Origin: Cryptomeria japonica
Taxonomy: Eukaryota > Streptophyta > Pinopsida > Cupressales > Cupressaceae
NCBI RefSeq assembly: GCF_030272615.1
Contig: NC_081407.1
Coordinates: 140,808,897 to 140,872,896 of the forward strand
DNA length: 64,000 nucleotides
Reading direction: 5' to 3'
Under the pieces are notes generated by a model, which saw only the letters and a list, made by a program, of their open reading frames with translations, searched no databases and was not told the origin of the DNA. This document shows positions 23,376 to 35,353 of this stretch, in pieces (position 1 is the first letter of the stretch; every line of letters begins with the position of its first letter). The position numbers and the translations under genes were made by a program.

Positions 23376-23380
23376 CATTA
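23376..23380. repeat. Copia target-site duplication, left
   Basis: CATTA here and CGTTA at 43955-43959 differ by one base and flank the Copia element. Confidence 0.6.
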
Positions 23381-24600
23381 TGTTGGCCATTTGGTGGAAT
23401 TGATTATGTGTTGCATTGATGTTTTGTCATTGATGCCAACACTAGCTGTTTGGATGCTTTACTGACATCCTTCTGGTCTCGGTAGGTTGAGTGGTTTATG
23501 GTTGATTTGGATCCGGCATGATCCAGTAGGCTCCGATATAGTTTGGTGATGAATTTGGCTTGTTCATGATACTCATGTTTATATTTGGTCAATTGGTTTT
23601 GGTCTAGTGATCGGATGCTATCCTGTTTGCTTAGAAGCTTAGTTTCTAGTTCTGGCGAGGGTTTCACCGACAAAGATTTTGATGAAGATCTTTGATGAAT
23701 TGCATAAGTGGTGTTGGTGCAACTTCTAGTGGAGTTTCAGGATGTTGTTGGTGATCATGTTTGAGACTTGGCGGATGGAGATCATTGCTGTAGTGTGTGG
23801 ACCTATACTGGGTCCCAGTTGATCTAGGTTATGGACCGACTTTAATGTAACGTGTGGATTGGACCTCTTGATGTGTTTCCAGGATGTCTTGTGTGTTGGA
23901 TATTATTTGTTTGTTCTAAGGCCAACATGGTTTGTAATTATGTAATTGGTTTATTATCTGGTGGCCGACCTAATTGTTTATGGTCGAGGGTTTGTATATA
24001 TAATTGTAAGATCTCATTGTAGATCATCATGGTTATGTTAGAGGTCATGGTCAAGGAATGTAATGTGCGAATAATGTAATGTCATTCAGGAAGAGGAGTT
24101 GGTCGATCATTGAAGATCAAATTGGGTGTATGTAAGAAGATTAAGTCCTTCGTCATTGAGCTTAACCAGAACTGTACTCATGCATAAGAGATGCTATCTT
24201 TTGCAGTTCAACACTTCTTCAGATTGTAGTCTGGATTTCTATGTAGTCAACGAGGCTCCTTTTGTGATGAACAATGCGCTCTAGGCTAGTGGCCTTCCTG
24301 CAAGTGCAGGCCCCTCAATTGTAATTCACATACTTACTGCAGAAGTATTATTTGACTGTGGGTAAGCTTCCCACCGTGTTTTTTCCCTTTACCAGGTTTT
24401 CCACGTACAAATCTTGGTGTCATGTGGATGGTATTTATTCTGTGATTATTGTTTATGCTTAATTGGTTTAACTGATATTCCGGTATTAATGTTTTGGGTT
24501 CCGGTATTAAAGTTTAAATTGCTAATAGTTCTGGTAATCTATGACTACTGATTCACGCCCCCCCTCTTAGTTGTCTTCCTGTTATTTGAATTGTCTAACG
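23381..24600 (+). repeat. Copia 5' LTR
   Basis: Starts TGTTGGCC and ends CTAACG, where the 3' LTR has CTAACA. A TATA-like run lies at 23995-24003, the TTTTTTCCC / GGTTTTCCACGT block at about 24370-24405, and the C-rich tract at 24550-24570. Compared with the 3' LTR it holds about 35 extra bases near 23510-23545. Confidence 0.88.
23995..24003 (+). promoter_or_regulatory. candidate TATA box in the Copia 5' LTR
   Basis: TATATATAA lies mid-LTR. The 3' LTR keeps TATATATA at 43327-43334. The position suits an RNA polymerase II start in the LTR, but no transcript evidence is available. Confidence 0.45.
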
Positions 24601-24620
24601 ATTGCTATCATATTTTTGGT
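24601..24620 (+). other. degenerate primer-binding site of the Copia element
   Basis: ATTGCTATCATATTTTTGG directly after the LTR is a decayed form of the ATTGGTATCAAAGC site at 48226-48239, which matches the initiator-methionine tRNA type of site (TGGTATCAGAGC). Confidence 0.5.
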
Positions 24621-24658
24621 CCTATATGTAGAAAGATTAACCACTTGAGGAAGATCTT

Positions 24659-24942
24659 ATGATGACTAATAGTTCAATTGCATCCATTTCTTCTGGAGCT
24701 ATCTTTCAGAGGGATATTCCAAGGCTTGATGGAACAAATTACATAGTATGGAAGATTCAGATGGAGACTCATTTGAGATGCCTTGGCAAGGAGATTCCAG
24801 AGATCACACAGAATGGTGTCACACCTTATAATCCAAGATTTGGAAATCCTCCTCCAACAAACCTAGACAAGGAGCTTGAGAATGATTGTAGAGAAATAGA
24901 AGCCCTCTTGTGTGTACTTTCTAATCAACAAATAATGGGATT
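24659..24942 (+). pseudogene. Copia gag, N-terminal part, interrupted by the Gypsy element
   Basis: Starts MMTNSSIASISSGAI. IPRLDGTNYIVWKIQMETHL is the N-terminal Gag motif of Copia elements (DUF4219/UBN2 type). The frame is open for 95 codons until the inserted LTR begins at 24943. The reading sense picks up again at 38484, after the 5-bp target duplication GGATT/AGATT, in the same frame, so the break is the insertion alone. Confidence 0.8.
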
Positions 24943-26075
24943 TGTCGTGCCTATGATGTGTGATACCTACAACAACAACACAAACAATCAATAGATCATT
25001 ACAAGCATGGTTAGAAAATTAAAAGCAAATGAAAGATGAACCATGACAAAGTGACCTATCACCTCCTAAGAGATGCGAGTATGGATTTGCTCTCAGATCT
25101 AGATAAGCAATCCCAATGACTTGACTACACCTAGATGAAGGATTTGAAATGATGATGATGTGCAAGCTATATGAGATTGACTATGCTAGATTTATCCAAG
25201 AGTCTAATTAAGATAATAATATTCATGATTAAGCTATGATGATGATGCAATTATGCTAGAAAAGATATTGATTAAGCTACATGATTCAACAATTATGCTA
25301 GAAAATGATCAAATTAAGCTAATGCAATTGTCTATAATAACAATGCTCAAATGGTATGCCTATAGTAACAATGCCTAAATTGATAATGAGGTGGGATCCT
25401 TTGTGCTCCAAAATGGGGGATATTTATAGGATTTCCAAGGCCAGGGGTGAGGTGGCAGGAATCAACGGTCAAGATTGAGTCTGAAGATATCAAGGGTGAA
25501 ATTGGAGGAGGTTGGAGAAGAGGTTGGAGGAAGGGACACTTGTCATCTCTGTGGTGACAAGTGTCAAGGAGCCTTGCTCATAAGAGGGAAAGTGTCCAAG
25601 AGAGGAGACATGTGGCCAAAGTGCCATGTGTCTCAAAGGGAGAATATCCACACCATAGAAGGTTAGGATAAGGAGGTTAGAATGTGCAAGATAGGATAGG
25701 GTTAGTTAAACCCAGGGTTAGGTGGAATGGGTTAGGTTAGGTGGTTAAAAGTTAGGAGGCATGTGGGTAATTAGAATTTAAAAATTCAAATAATAGGAAA
25801 AGACTAATTAATTTTCAAGAACTCATAAATTGATTTGTTTTAATTAATTAGAGGATTAGAAGAATTGATTGAAATGGTGGGGGGGGGGGGGAATTAATTA
25901 ATCAAAGGGGACTATTGAAATGAACCTATTAAATAAATCCTTAGATTTATTAATAAGTAGATGAAAGGGAGGACTTAATCAAATTGCTAATGAATTCAAT
26001 TAAATTAAGAAGGGGGATTAATTAAATAATTGCTTATTTAATTAATTATCTTCAGACCATTTTTAGGTGTATACA
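24943..26075 (-). repeat. Tat-like element 3' LTR
   Basis: On the minus strand it starts TGTATACACCTAAAAATGG and ends in ...ACGACA. It contains a 13-base G run (plus strand 25879-25891) absent from the other LTR and lacks about 20 bases found in the 5' LTR near 38120. Confidence 0.88.
25421..25428 (-). promoter_or_regulatory. candidate TATA box in the Tat-like 3' LTR
   Basis: TATAAATA on the minus strand. The same motif is in the 5' LTR at 37802-37809. Confidence 0.4.
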
Positions 26076-26092
26076 TTTTGCCCCTCTTTGAA
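26076..26092 (-). other. polypurine tract of the Tat-like element
   Basis: On the minus strand TTCAAAGAGGGGCAAAA abuts the 3' LTR. It is the primer for second-strand synthesis. The Gypsy element at 54691-63955 has AAAGAGGGGCAAA in the same place. Confidence 0.75.
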
Positions 26093-27949
26093 GCGAGGTG
26101 TGATGACGCGTTGATTCAAAGAATAATCTCCTTTTAATGATGATATTGGTTTGATAGGACTCCCCAGACATTGATTGATAAATTGCGGTACGATGATGCC
26201 CCCTCGGGAGATCAATTGAGATAATTGACCTTTAAAATGTATGAATTTTTTGCGAAATTGATTTCCCGATAGATTATTCAATGATTCGTGCAACTGTGGT
26301 TGATGAAAGTGCGAGTTCTTTGATCACTTTGATGTGGTTCTTGTTGTGATGATTGATAGAGTTTGATTGAATTGATAAGATTGATTAGATTGATTAGATC
26401 AAGATTTAGTCTCGTTTCAGGAATGACACCTCCTGTATAAGATAGAGACGATCAAAGAGTCTGGTTTCAGGAACGATATATCTTGTATAAGACTTGATTA
26501 GAATGTCTATTTCCAGGAAATATACATCCTGTATAAGACATGATAGAATCGATTTAGATGTAATCTATTGATAGAATTGATAAGGTTGATTGAGTAAAGA
26601 ATTGATAGTTTGTTGATATTAGGTTGCAAGAAGATTCAAATATGCTAATGTTGGTTCTATTGAGGGGGGAACATAAGATTTGCATTGGGTCGACAATATC
26701 TGGAGAGAGATATGTCATCATTCTGATTGCGTATACACTTATGATGATACCTTGATGATTCTTGTGATAGATTTAACCTTGGATAAGATGAGCATGCAGG
26801 AACCCATGCAAGAATGAAATGCAAGCTAAATGCAAATGAAATGAAAAGCTATGACCAGACCAGTCACTGGGTTATTGTGTTTTGTTATTACTGAGCTTTT
26901 TTAAAATGTAGGAAGTGAGCGCAAACATCGATGGTATAATTAAACCATGATGACCTGATCACTACTTTCCTGGATTTTGATATTGCAACTTAGCACAAGC
27001 ATCGAGGTATAATTGAACTAAGATGACCTGAGTGTTGCTTGTGTAAAACAGGCAGTATTAACCATTTCTATACACAAATCAGAAATGTCTTCGATGATAC
27101 TCCGATGATCATGTCCTAAGATAAATTTGCACATATTAATGATTAATTTACAAACAACAGACAAGAAAGATATCATGTTCCTTCCATGTTCCTCTACTCA
27201 GAGACATCCCAGAGTCACTCATAAATCATGATAGCGAAAATCAAGATAGAAAAGTTGAACAAGCATGTTAAAATCATTATCCAAAAGATATCATCCATTG
27301 AAAACTGTGTGTTGTTCTTAGACTAACTTGTGATAGTTTGATGGTTGACAGTTGACAATTTGATCTTGTGTTCAATGTTGGACGTGTTTTAGTTTTTGCT
27401 TGATAAGAGTTGCCTGACTATTGTTCTCCCTATTTGATTAAGCTCAAAATGATCAATAATTTTACCCCCAACTAGGTTCAGGATTTTGCCCCAATCCTAG
27501 AAACAAATTCATTATGATATACCCAATGATCCAAACCATGATGAGAAGCCACCTGGGATGCTTGCGTATGTACAAAGGCTTTATGATGGATAGGAACAAT
27601 GCTGACGGGAAATGAATGCAAGCGGAAGGATGCATGAACCAATAGATGGAAGAGCTAGCTGATAGATAATGCTTGTTTGCCAGGTTTTCACCATCTGTTT
27701 TTATTGCACTTTTTCTCATATTTGGTTTTTTTTTTTTGTATTTTCTGATTTTTCACTGTTTTTGGATATTTCTGCTTTTTCACTGTTTTTGGATTTTTTT
27801 GCTTTTTCACTGTTTTTGGATCTTTCTGCTTTTTCACTGTTTTTGGATATATCTGCTTTTTCACTATTTTTGATTTTTTTGCCTTTTTCAGACATAAAAC
27901 TTCTTCAGATGCATTCTATTGATGGGTTCCTCGAGCTAATCCCTGTCCT
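26093..27949 (-). other. 3' untranslated region of the Tat-like element, with repeats
   Basis: No gene is seen. It holds three degenerate units of GTCTTATACAGGATGT...TTCCTGAAA...AGAC (26400-26550, minus-strand sense), two copies of a roughly 46-base unit (26930-26975 and 26996-27043), and a 27-bp minisatellite (27750-27890). The first unit type recurs in the 3' UTR of the Gypsy element on the right. Confidence 0.65.
27750..27890. repeat. 27-bp minisatellite, about five units
   Basis: Plus-strand unit near TTTTTCACTGTTTTTGGAT then NTTTCTGC. Its translation gives a nine-residue F-S-L-F-L-D-I-S-A repeat, which I take to be non-coding because the unit lies antisense in a 3' UTR. Confidence 0.75.
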
Positions 27950-29303
27950 GTGTTGATAGCTGATATGCTCCTGACCCATATATTGTTGTGACCATAAACG
28001 GACCTAACCAGTTTGGTTCAAACTTCCCTTTCTTTTCTCGATTTGCCTGGTTGCGTGGATTTTCTTTGAGTACTAGTTCCCCAACTTGAAATGTTCTCGG
28101 TTTGACCTTATGATTATAACTGTGGTACATTCTTTGCTGATATACCTTTAAATGATCAAAGACATTTTGTCTTCATTCATGGATTAATTCTAACTCCTGT
28201 AATCTAGATACTCGTTGTCCTTCATTTGGGATAAGACCTTTTAATGATACTCGTAAAGAAGGTATCTCCACTTCTATTGGTAGTATTGCTTCTGATCCAT
28301 AGACAAGAGAGAAAGGTGTGGCACTTGTTGGTGTGTGGATACTAGTATGGTAGGCCCATAGAGCAGGGTTCAATTGAATATGCCAATCTCTTCTAGCATC
28401 ATTCACAGTCTTTTTGAGGATTTTCAGAATGGTTTTGTTTGATGCCTCTGCTTGCCCATTCCCTTGTGGATAGTAGGGTGTTGAAAATCTATGTTGGATC
28501 TTGAATTTCTCACATAGTTCTTGGACATCCTAGTTCTTGAACGGTCACCCATTATCAGTGATAATGGTCATGGGTATTCCATAGCGACAAATAATGTAGT
28601 TCAAGATAAATGAAACAATTTGTTTTCCTATGATATTGATGAGAGGTACTGCCTCAATCCATTTTGTGAAATTTTCTGTAGCTACAAGGATGAATTTGTG
28701 ACCATTGGATGAAGAAGGATTTATCTTTCCTACTAGATCAAAACCCCATTGGCAGAATAGCCAAGATGTTGCCAAAGCATGACGTTCTTGTGCTAGTGCA
28801 TGAATCAAATTTCCATGGATTTGACATTGTTTGAATGTTTTATCTATCTAAAAAGAATCTTGTTCCATAGTTGGCCAATAATAGCCCAAGCGTATGAGCT
28901 TTTTTGAAAGGGTAAGACCACTTGAATGTGTTCCACAAATGTTGTTATGGAATTCATGTAAGGCCTTCTCAGATTCTTCTTGTTCGAGACATCTTAAAAG
29001 AGTACCATCCAGACCTTGTTTAAAAAGGGTATCTGCGACAAGAGTATAATGGGAGGATTGGCGAATAAAGTTTCTCTTTTGGTATTTTGATAAGTCAGGA
29101 GGGAGAATATTATCTTTCAGGTATGTGTAAGTTTGGCCATAGTGGGAGGAATCATGCCCAACAAGGTGACATATAGTTTGGGAATCCAGACAATTATGTG
29201 CAGGATAAAACAACTCTTCCACCAGGAATTCGTAATGCTCTTGATTTTCCTGTGTCAGAAGGAGAAGCAAGTGTTGCCATGGCATTTGCTGCTTTGTTGT
29301 CAT
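27950..29303 (-). pseudogene. Tat-like integrase
   Basis: Integrase inserts the DNA copy into the genome. On the minus strand: an H2C2 zinc-binding part (HNNICGTHSSG...), then the core (FDLVGKINPSSSNGHKFILVATENFTKWIEAV, first Asp replaced or shifted; ITDNG, second Asp; FSTPYYPQGNGQAEASNK, the Glu), then a C-terminal part with RTFQVGELVLKEN and KFEPNWLGPFMV. These read in one frame with stops near 28848, 28542, 28170 and 27936. A one-base shift separates it from RNase H upstream. Confidence 0.85.
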
Positions 29304-31176
29304 TTCTTGGAATATGCTGAAAAGTTATTTCTAGAGAGTATTTCTTGATATCATCAACCATCTTCTTATAAGGCATTAAATTTTCATCCTTTGGTTGATA
29401 ATCTTCATCGATTTGATTGATGACGAGCTGAGAGTCTCCAAAGACTTGAAGTTGTGTAATGTTCCATTCTATAGTCATTTTGATACCTGTAACCAAAGCT
29501 TCATATTCTGCTGTATTGTTGGTGCATGGAAAGCTTAATTTGTATGCTTTCAGAATTGTATGACCTTGTGGTGTGATGAATAGAATGCTTGCTCCTGATC
29601 CATGTTGTGTATATGAACCATCAAAGTATAATTGCCATGTTTTTTTGGTGATCGTTAGGATATCAACATCGGGAAACTCAATCTGTAAAGGATGATCATC
29701 TTGAAGTGGCGCCTCTACTAGTTGGTCTGCAATGAATTGCCCCTTTATAGCTTTCCTGTCAACATACTCAATATCAAACTCGCTTAAAATCATGATCCAT
29801 TTTGCTAGTCGTTTTGTTAATGTTGCCTTGTTGAGAAAATACTTCAATGGATCGATTGTAGCAATCAAATTGATGGAGTGAGATAGTAGATAGTGTCTTA
29901 ATTTTTGAGAAGCAAAAACTACTGCCAAGCATGCTTTTTCTGTTGGTGAATAGTTTATCTCATATCCTACTAATGTTTTGTTGATGTAGTAGATGGCTCG
30001 TTCTTTTCCTTCATTGTCCTGTTGTGCAAGTAGAAGTCCTAATGATACTTCGGTGGTTGATATATAGAGTAACAATGGCTTTCCTGGAATTGGTGACATT
30101 AGGACGGGTGGTTGCATGAGATAGGCCTTGATCTTATTGAATGCATCCTTGCATTTATGGTCCCACTTGAAATGAACATTTTTGTGCAATAGATGAGTAA
30201 ATGGTTAGCATTTATCTGCTAGCTCAGCAACAAATCTTCTGATTGACTGTAGTCTTCCTTGAAGTGATCTTAGTTGACTGATATTATAAGGAGATGCCAT
30301 TTCCATGATTGCTTAGACCTTAGCTAGATCTACTTCGATACCTCTAGTTGAAACAATGTATCCCAATAGCTTTCCTGAAGTGACACCAAAGGCACATTTC
30401 TTAGGATTGAGCCGTAGCTTGTACTGTTCTAACCTGCCAATAATCTTTTCTAGTATTCCTATATGGTCTTCTCTGTTGTATGATTTGGCCAATATGTCAT
30501 CCACATAATCTTCCATGAATGTATGCATCATTTCATGGAATATCGTTGTCATAGCTCTCTGATATGTAGCACCTGCGTTATTTAGTCCAAAAGGCATGAC
30601 ATTCCAACAGAAAGTACCCCATGGGCTTGTGAAAGCTATCTTTTCTTGATCTTCAGGTGCTATTTTAATATAATTGTATCTAGAGAAACCATCCATTAGA
30701 GAAAACACGGAGTTTCCAGCAGTTAAATCTACATTTATGTCAATGTTAGGCAAAGGAAAGTCATCCTTTGGACATGCATTATTAAGATCTCTGAAATCTG
30801 TGCATATTCTGATACTTGTATCTAGTTTGGAAATAGGAATGATGTTGGATACCCATTGAGGATAAGCTACAGGTCTGATGAATCCGACATCCAATAATTT
30901 CTTTAGTTCTGCTTTGACCAGGAGAGCGATATGTGGATGCATTTTCCTTAATTTTTGTTTAACTGGTTTGGATCCTGGATTGACATTTAAGTGATGCATA
31001 ATCAGTTCTGGATCCAATCTTGGCATGTCTGCATATGACCAGGCAAAATTGATTTTCCACCGTTTGAAGAATTTCATATATTGTTGCATTTCTTGCTCTG
31101 ACAGAGAAGTTGTTGGATGGAGAATCTTTGGTTGCTCTATTGTCCCAATGTTAATTGCCTCTGTTAGTTCAATCAA
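29194..31176 (-). pseudogene. Tat-like reverse transcriptase plus two RNase H domains
   Basis: Polymerase core at 31176-30313: VKAELKKLLDVGFIRPVAYP, TDFRDLNNACPKDDFPLPNI, SRYNYIKIAPEDQEKIAFTS, MPFGLNNAGATYQRAM, and the catalytic EDYVDDILAKS. The first RNase H follows in the same frame (EVSLGLLLAQQDNEGKERAI, NYSPTEKACLAVVFA). The second, archaeal-like RNase H begins WQLYFDGSYTQHGSG, with NTAEYEALVTGI, VFGDSQLVIN and RNDNKAANAMATLAS. Two stops interrupt near 30310 and 30225. The second RNase H keeps its D-E-D residues. Confidence 0.9.
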
Positions 31177-32573
31177 AATGGATGACCTTTCTTGATAGTG
31201 TGCAGGTAAAGTGTCAAATCTCCCATCTTTTAGCGCCTCGAGGAGGTTTTCACCGTTAGATGTGTCCTTTCTTTTTACTTTTTTCTTGATCTAATGTTGC
31301 CAAGAAATGGTTTTCAACATTAGATTTGATATTGTTTTCTTTATTTTCACTTTTGCGACTAGGAGATTTGACACTCACTTGAATGGAAGATGCGTTGTTG
31401 AAATTCCTGGTGAAAGTTGTTGCGGGTTCGATTGCATTAAGATATACAGATATGGCATGGTCATTAGGAAAGGTATCAATGGAAGTATGTCTTTCATTTT
31501 CCCAATCAATAAGTTTGGGGTGGATTAGAGGTAGGGGGTCACCAAGTTGAGATGTTTAGAGGGTATCAAGGGTCATGATAGATGTGTCAAAGTTTTCAAT
31601 ATGTATGTCAATGTCTAGAATGATACTCTCATCAGAATGACCTCGCACAAGGAGCTCCTGATCGTCCTCGATTAAGTCCAAGTCAACCGAATGTGATTCT
31701 AATTCAAGTAAGCTAGTTCCTAATGTTTTCCCCGCATACGTGTGAACTACATCGACTCATATATCTTCTTCAAAGCAATTTTATTCAGTCGATTCTTCAG
31801 AGTGATAGGAATCCCATTCCCATTCATTAAAATCTATCTCACTTGCAACTTGCAATCTACAAATTTGTTCATATAGTGTTTGATTTGTTTCCTCTGCTTT
31901 TCTTGCTATATCTTTTCTTCTTTCATATTCAACCTCTTCTGGACTGAGATTAAGTTCTGCCAACCTTGCTATGAGCTCTCCTTGAGTAGTACTAGGTTCG
32001 TGCTTGCTTTGATTGAGATTTATTGATGCCCGGGAGGTGATTTTAGTTTGTTTTTCTTGTTGATTTGAAGCTTGCTTCTTTTGCCATTTCATATTTGCTT
32101 GTGCTTGTTGCTTGGCTGATGCTTCTTCCCTTTCAATAGGAAGTTGCTCTTGTCTGTTTTTATATTTCTTTTGTTGTTGGCTAAAACATGTGTCTTCTGG
32201 TAGAGTAACTTGTCCATACCCTAAGCTTGCTTTGTCTATAGCTTGCTGAGTGTAAGGTTGGATAGGTTCTGAGATACCTTCTTTTCTTTTTCCTATAGGC
32301 CCTTTTCTAGTGTATCCCATTTTTCTAAGAATGTTAAATCTTTTTCTATATTTTTCTATGGGTATGCGGACATTGTTGATCTTTTGTTGGACTTCTTCAT
32401 CCTTGTATAGCTAGTGTAGTACATCTTTGTCTTTTGTTTCCTCTGATAAGGTCCTAGCACTCACAAATCCTCCATCAAATATTTCGAAGATGTTTCACAA
32501 TTGGTTGTTGTTTAGAGTTTGATGGTTTTCCATAGGACTTAGGAGAGAGTGGTAATTGTGATATTGAATATTC
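31177..32573 (-). pseudogene. Tat-like protease-polymerase linker region (G-patch-like), broken
   Basis: Within this stretch a 179-codon frame (32320-31781) reads MGYTRKGPIGKRKEGI and LGYG, a Gly-rich pattern like the G-patch-type segment between protease and polymerase in some Tat elements, followed by a Gln/Glu/Lys-rich helix. Frames shift on both sides. The rest has no motif I can name. Confidence 0.5.
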
Positions 32574-33248
32574 TCAATTCCCTTGATCTCTTAGCTGCAT
32601 TTGTTTTTCCATACTTGACAAAATTGAGGCAAATGATTTTCCTTTGGACTGTGTGTGCGAAGATGATGCCTCCCTATTATGAGGAACAATGACTTCTTGA
32701 ACTGGTTTGAGATTACTACAATACTGAAATGGATTTGAATCTGCTGAGATCGTGATTTCTTGCCCATTGTAGGGAAATTTTAGGCACTGATGATATGTTG
32801 ATGGAACAACTTGTATCTCATGTATCCAGAGTCTTCCCATGAGTATTTTGTATGATAAGTCCAAGTCTAGAACTTGGCATGTTGTGTCTTTCTGTAAAGG
32901 TCCCACTTTGATGGGTAACATCACAATTCCTCTAAACATCACAATTCCTTTAGAGGAATGCTCTTCTTCATCATATACTTTGATGGTGATCTTTTTTCGA
33001 GGATCAACTGCATCTTCTGAATAACCTAGCGCAGGAACAAGGCTCAAAGAGTGAATGTTTAAGCCATCTCCTCCATCTATTAGGATAGGTTTAACTCGCG
33101 TCTTATGAATGATGACTTCGATATGTAAGGTAGCATTATGGGGATGTTGCAAGGACATGCCGTCTTCTTTGGTAAATGATAAGCAGTGAGGGGTTGTGAG
33201 GTGTCCCACCATGGTTTGGAATTGATCTATATCAAGATCTTTGGACAC
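32574..33248 (-). pseudogene. Tat-like aspartic protease
   Basis: Contains the retroviral-type protease pattern HKTRVKPILIDGGDGLNIHS, where the catalytic Asp is present but D-[TS]-G is D-G-G, and a second-half motif LDLSYKILMGRLWIHE, matching the usual Y-x-I-L-L-G-R-P-W-[IL]-H box. The frame is open for 224 codons. It processes the Gag-Pol precursor in active elements. Confidence 0.75.
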
Positions 33249-33595
33249 TATTGTATCTACTAATGCTCTTTAAAGAATTTCTTTGTGTGCAGGTGAAAGC
33301 TTTAAAAGTTGTAAGATGGATATTTGCGCAGGCATTTTCTGCAATTTCTCCACTAGTTTATATTGTTTTGCAGTGGATGACATGTTAGTGGTAGGACCTG
33401 GCAAAACAAATTTAGCTTGGCTTGTTGTGATAGCATGAGAAGGTTCTTGATTTTTATTTTCTTTAACTACAATCACATTTACCACATTATCATATGTATG
33501 AGTGTAGTTTACCTTTGCTTTAACCTTACCATTATTTGTTGTTGATGATTCCCCTTCTCATAGTTTGGAAGCAGAGTTTTAAAAGCTGCGTGAGA

Positions 33596-35353
33596 TTAAT
33601 TTTTCGTGTGTCCATCCACAGTTATTGCTCCATTATCAATCAAATCTTGGATGACATGTTTCAACCGCTGACAATTATCCATGTGATGTCCCTTGTTTCG
33701 ATGGAAATCGCAAAAATGGTTATCATTCCACCAAGAGGGTTTTACTTGAGGTTCGTAGTTCCTTCCTTCTGGAAAAGTAATCAATTTGTTCGTGAGAAGT
33801 GTCTTCAGTGCTGACCCAAGTGGTTCACCAATGTTTGTAAATTTCCTTCGAAAGAAATTGTTGAATGTTTATTTTTGGTGATTGTTGTTTTGTTGAGCTG
33901 CTGCTGAGTGAGTGGATAAATTGAAAACTGGTTATTTTGGTTTTACAATGTTGTTATCCACTATTCCATTGTTGATGACATTTTGATTTCTATTCCAAAA
34001 TTTAGGCTTATCATTGTTATTATTGCTAACATTGTTGTGAGGAGGATTAACGCCTTCTTTGTATAGCTTCAACTCACCCTTCTTTACCATAGCTTCTTCC
34101 ATTTTGATACCATTATCAATCATCTTTTCAAAATTTTGATGGCATTGCATTTTTAGATGATAACTCATTTGTCCATTTAGGTTGTCAATGAATATGTCTA
34201 TCTTCTCGTATTCCAGCACCGTTCGAGGATATCGTGAAGCTAATCGCCTCCATCTCTGTAGAAACGTCATGAAAGGTTCTCCACTCTTTTGTATAGTGTT
34301 ACATAAATCAAGCAGTATTACCTCATACCGGATGTTATAAGAGTACTATGAAACAAACTTATCCACCAATTCTGTGAATGATCTAATTCTAGGTGGAAGT
34401 TTTGAGAACCATTCCATATCTAGTCCACTTAAGCTTTTTGGAAATAATCTCATCAAATAGGTATCCTCATGTGAAAACTCCATACTCAGCGTGCAAAGTT
34501 CTCGTATATGATCCTGGGGATCAGTGCTTCCATTATATTTATCATATCGAGGAGTTTCACAACCTGTAGGAAATGGTATCATGTTTAGATTTCTATTGAA
34601 GGGGTAAGGACATATTTCTTGAAGCGAGTATCTTCTAACAATTCATCTCTGCATATCTTGAATTTGTGTTTGCAGCGTTTGTAATTGTTGTGTAAGAGCT
34701 GTGATAGGATTATCAACATGATTTGTCTTTGTATGAGTGTGTGTTCTAGTATGATCTTGATCTCTTCTTGTGTCATCTCGAACCCTTCTTGTGTCTTCAT
34801 TAGATTTGACATGGTTGAGAATTTCTACGTCATCCTTTTTGGGAATGAAAGTTTCCTCATTAGTTCTTGTGTTATCAGGAATTGATGTGTCATTAATTTT
34901 GAGACCAAAAATATCCTCATGTCGTTCATTATCAGGGGAAGAGTCACTTCTCTTTTGTGCTAATTTGCTCACATCAAAATCTTGGGGGAGTGTAGCACCA
35001 GATTTAGCTAACATTAAGAAGTATTTTTCTTTTTCTTCCTCCAAAATTTTCTCCATAAATTTATCGAATTTAGGATCTTGTTTGACATCTTGGAGATGTT
35101 GTTCTATTATTTCCCCTTCTTGTATTTCATTTTCGGGTTCCATGTTTCTATAATCTTTAGTTATTTCCAATGTTTTGATTTCCGTTTCTGCGATCTTCCG
35201 TCTCTGCGCTCTAGTTAAAACAAGCACACGTGTTAGATATTGTGCAAGGATTCGATTGTCTAAAATTTGTTTCGATAAGTGATAAATTGTCAATGCAAAT
35301 GTGATAGAGTGATATGACATGAAAAGATGATTCAAGTGTTTAAAAGTTTGCAA
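33596..35353 (-). pseudogene. Tat-like gag
   Basis: The N-terminal part (35353-34643) is hydrophilic and rich in Glu and Lys, with a Gln-rich helix (LTQQLQTLQTQIQDMQR). The Gag core is at 34582-33932: PRYDKYNGSTDPQDHIREL, LMRLFPKSLSGLDMEWFSKL, EPFMTFLQRWRRLASRYP, as in the retrotransposon Gag domain of Ty3/Gypsy. A zinc-finger-like FCDFHRNKGHHMDNC is at about 33715. Stops at about 34640, 34583, 34343 and 33929 break it. The start is uncertain because the upstream frame has no clear motif. Confidence 0.75.

Noticed and set aside
27669-27956. Protein with nine-residue F-S-L-F-L-D repeats
   Set aside because: It is translation of a minisatellite antisense to a retrotransposon 3' UTR.
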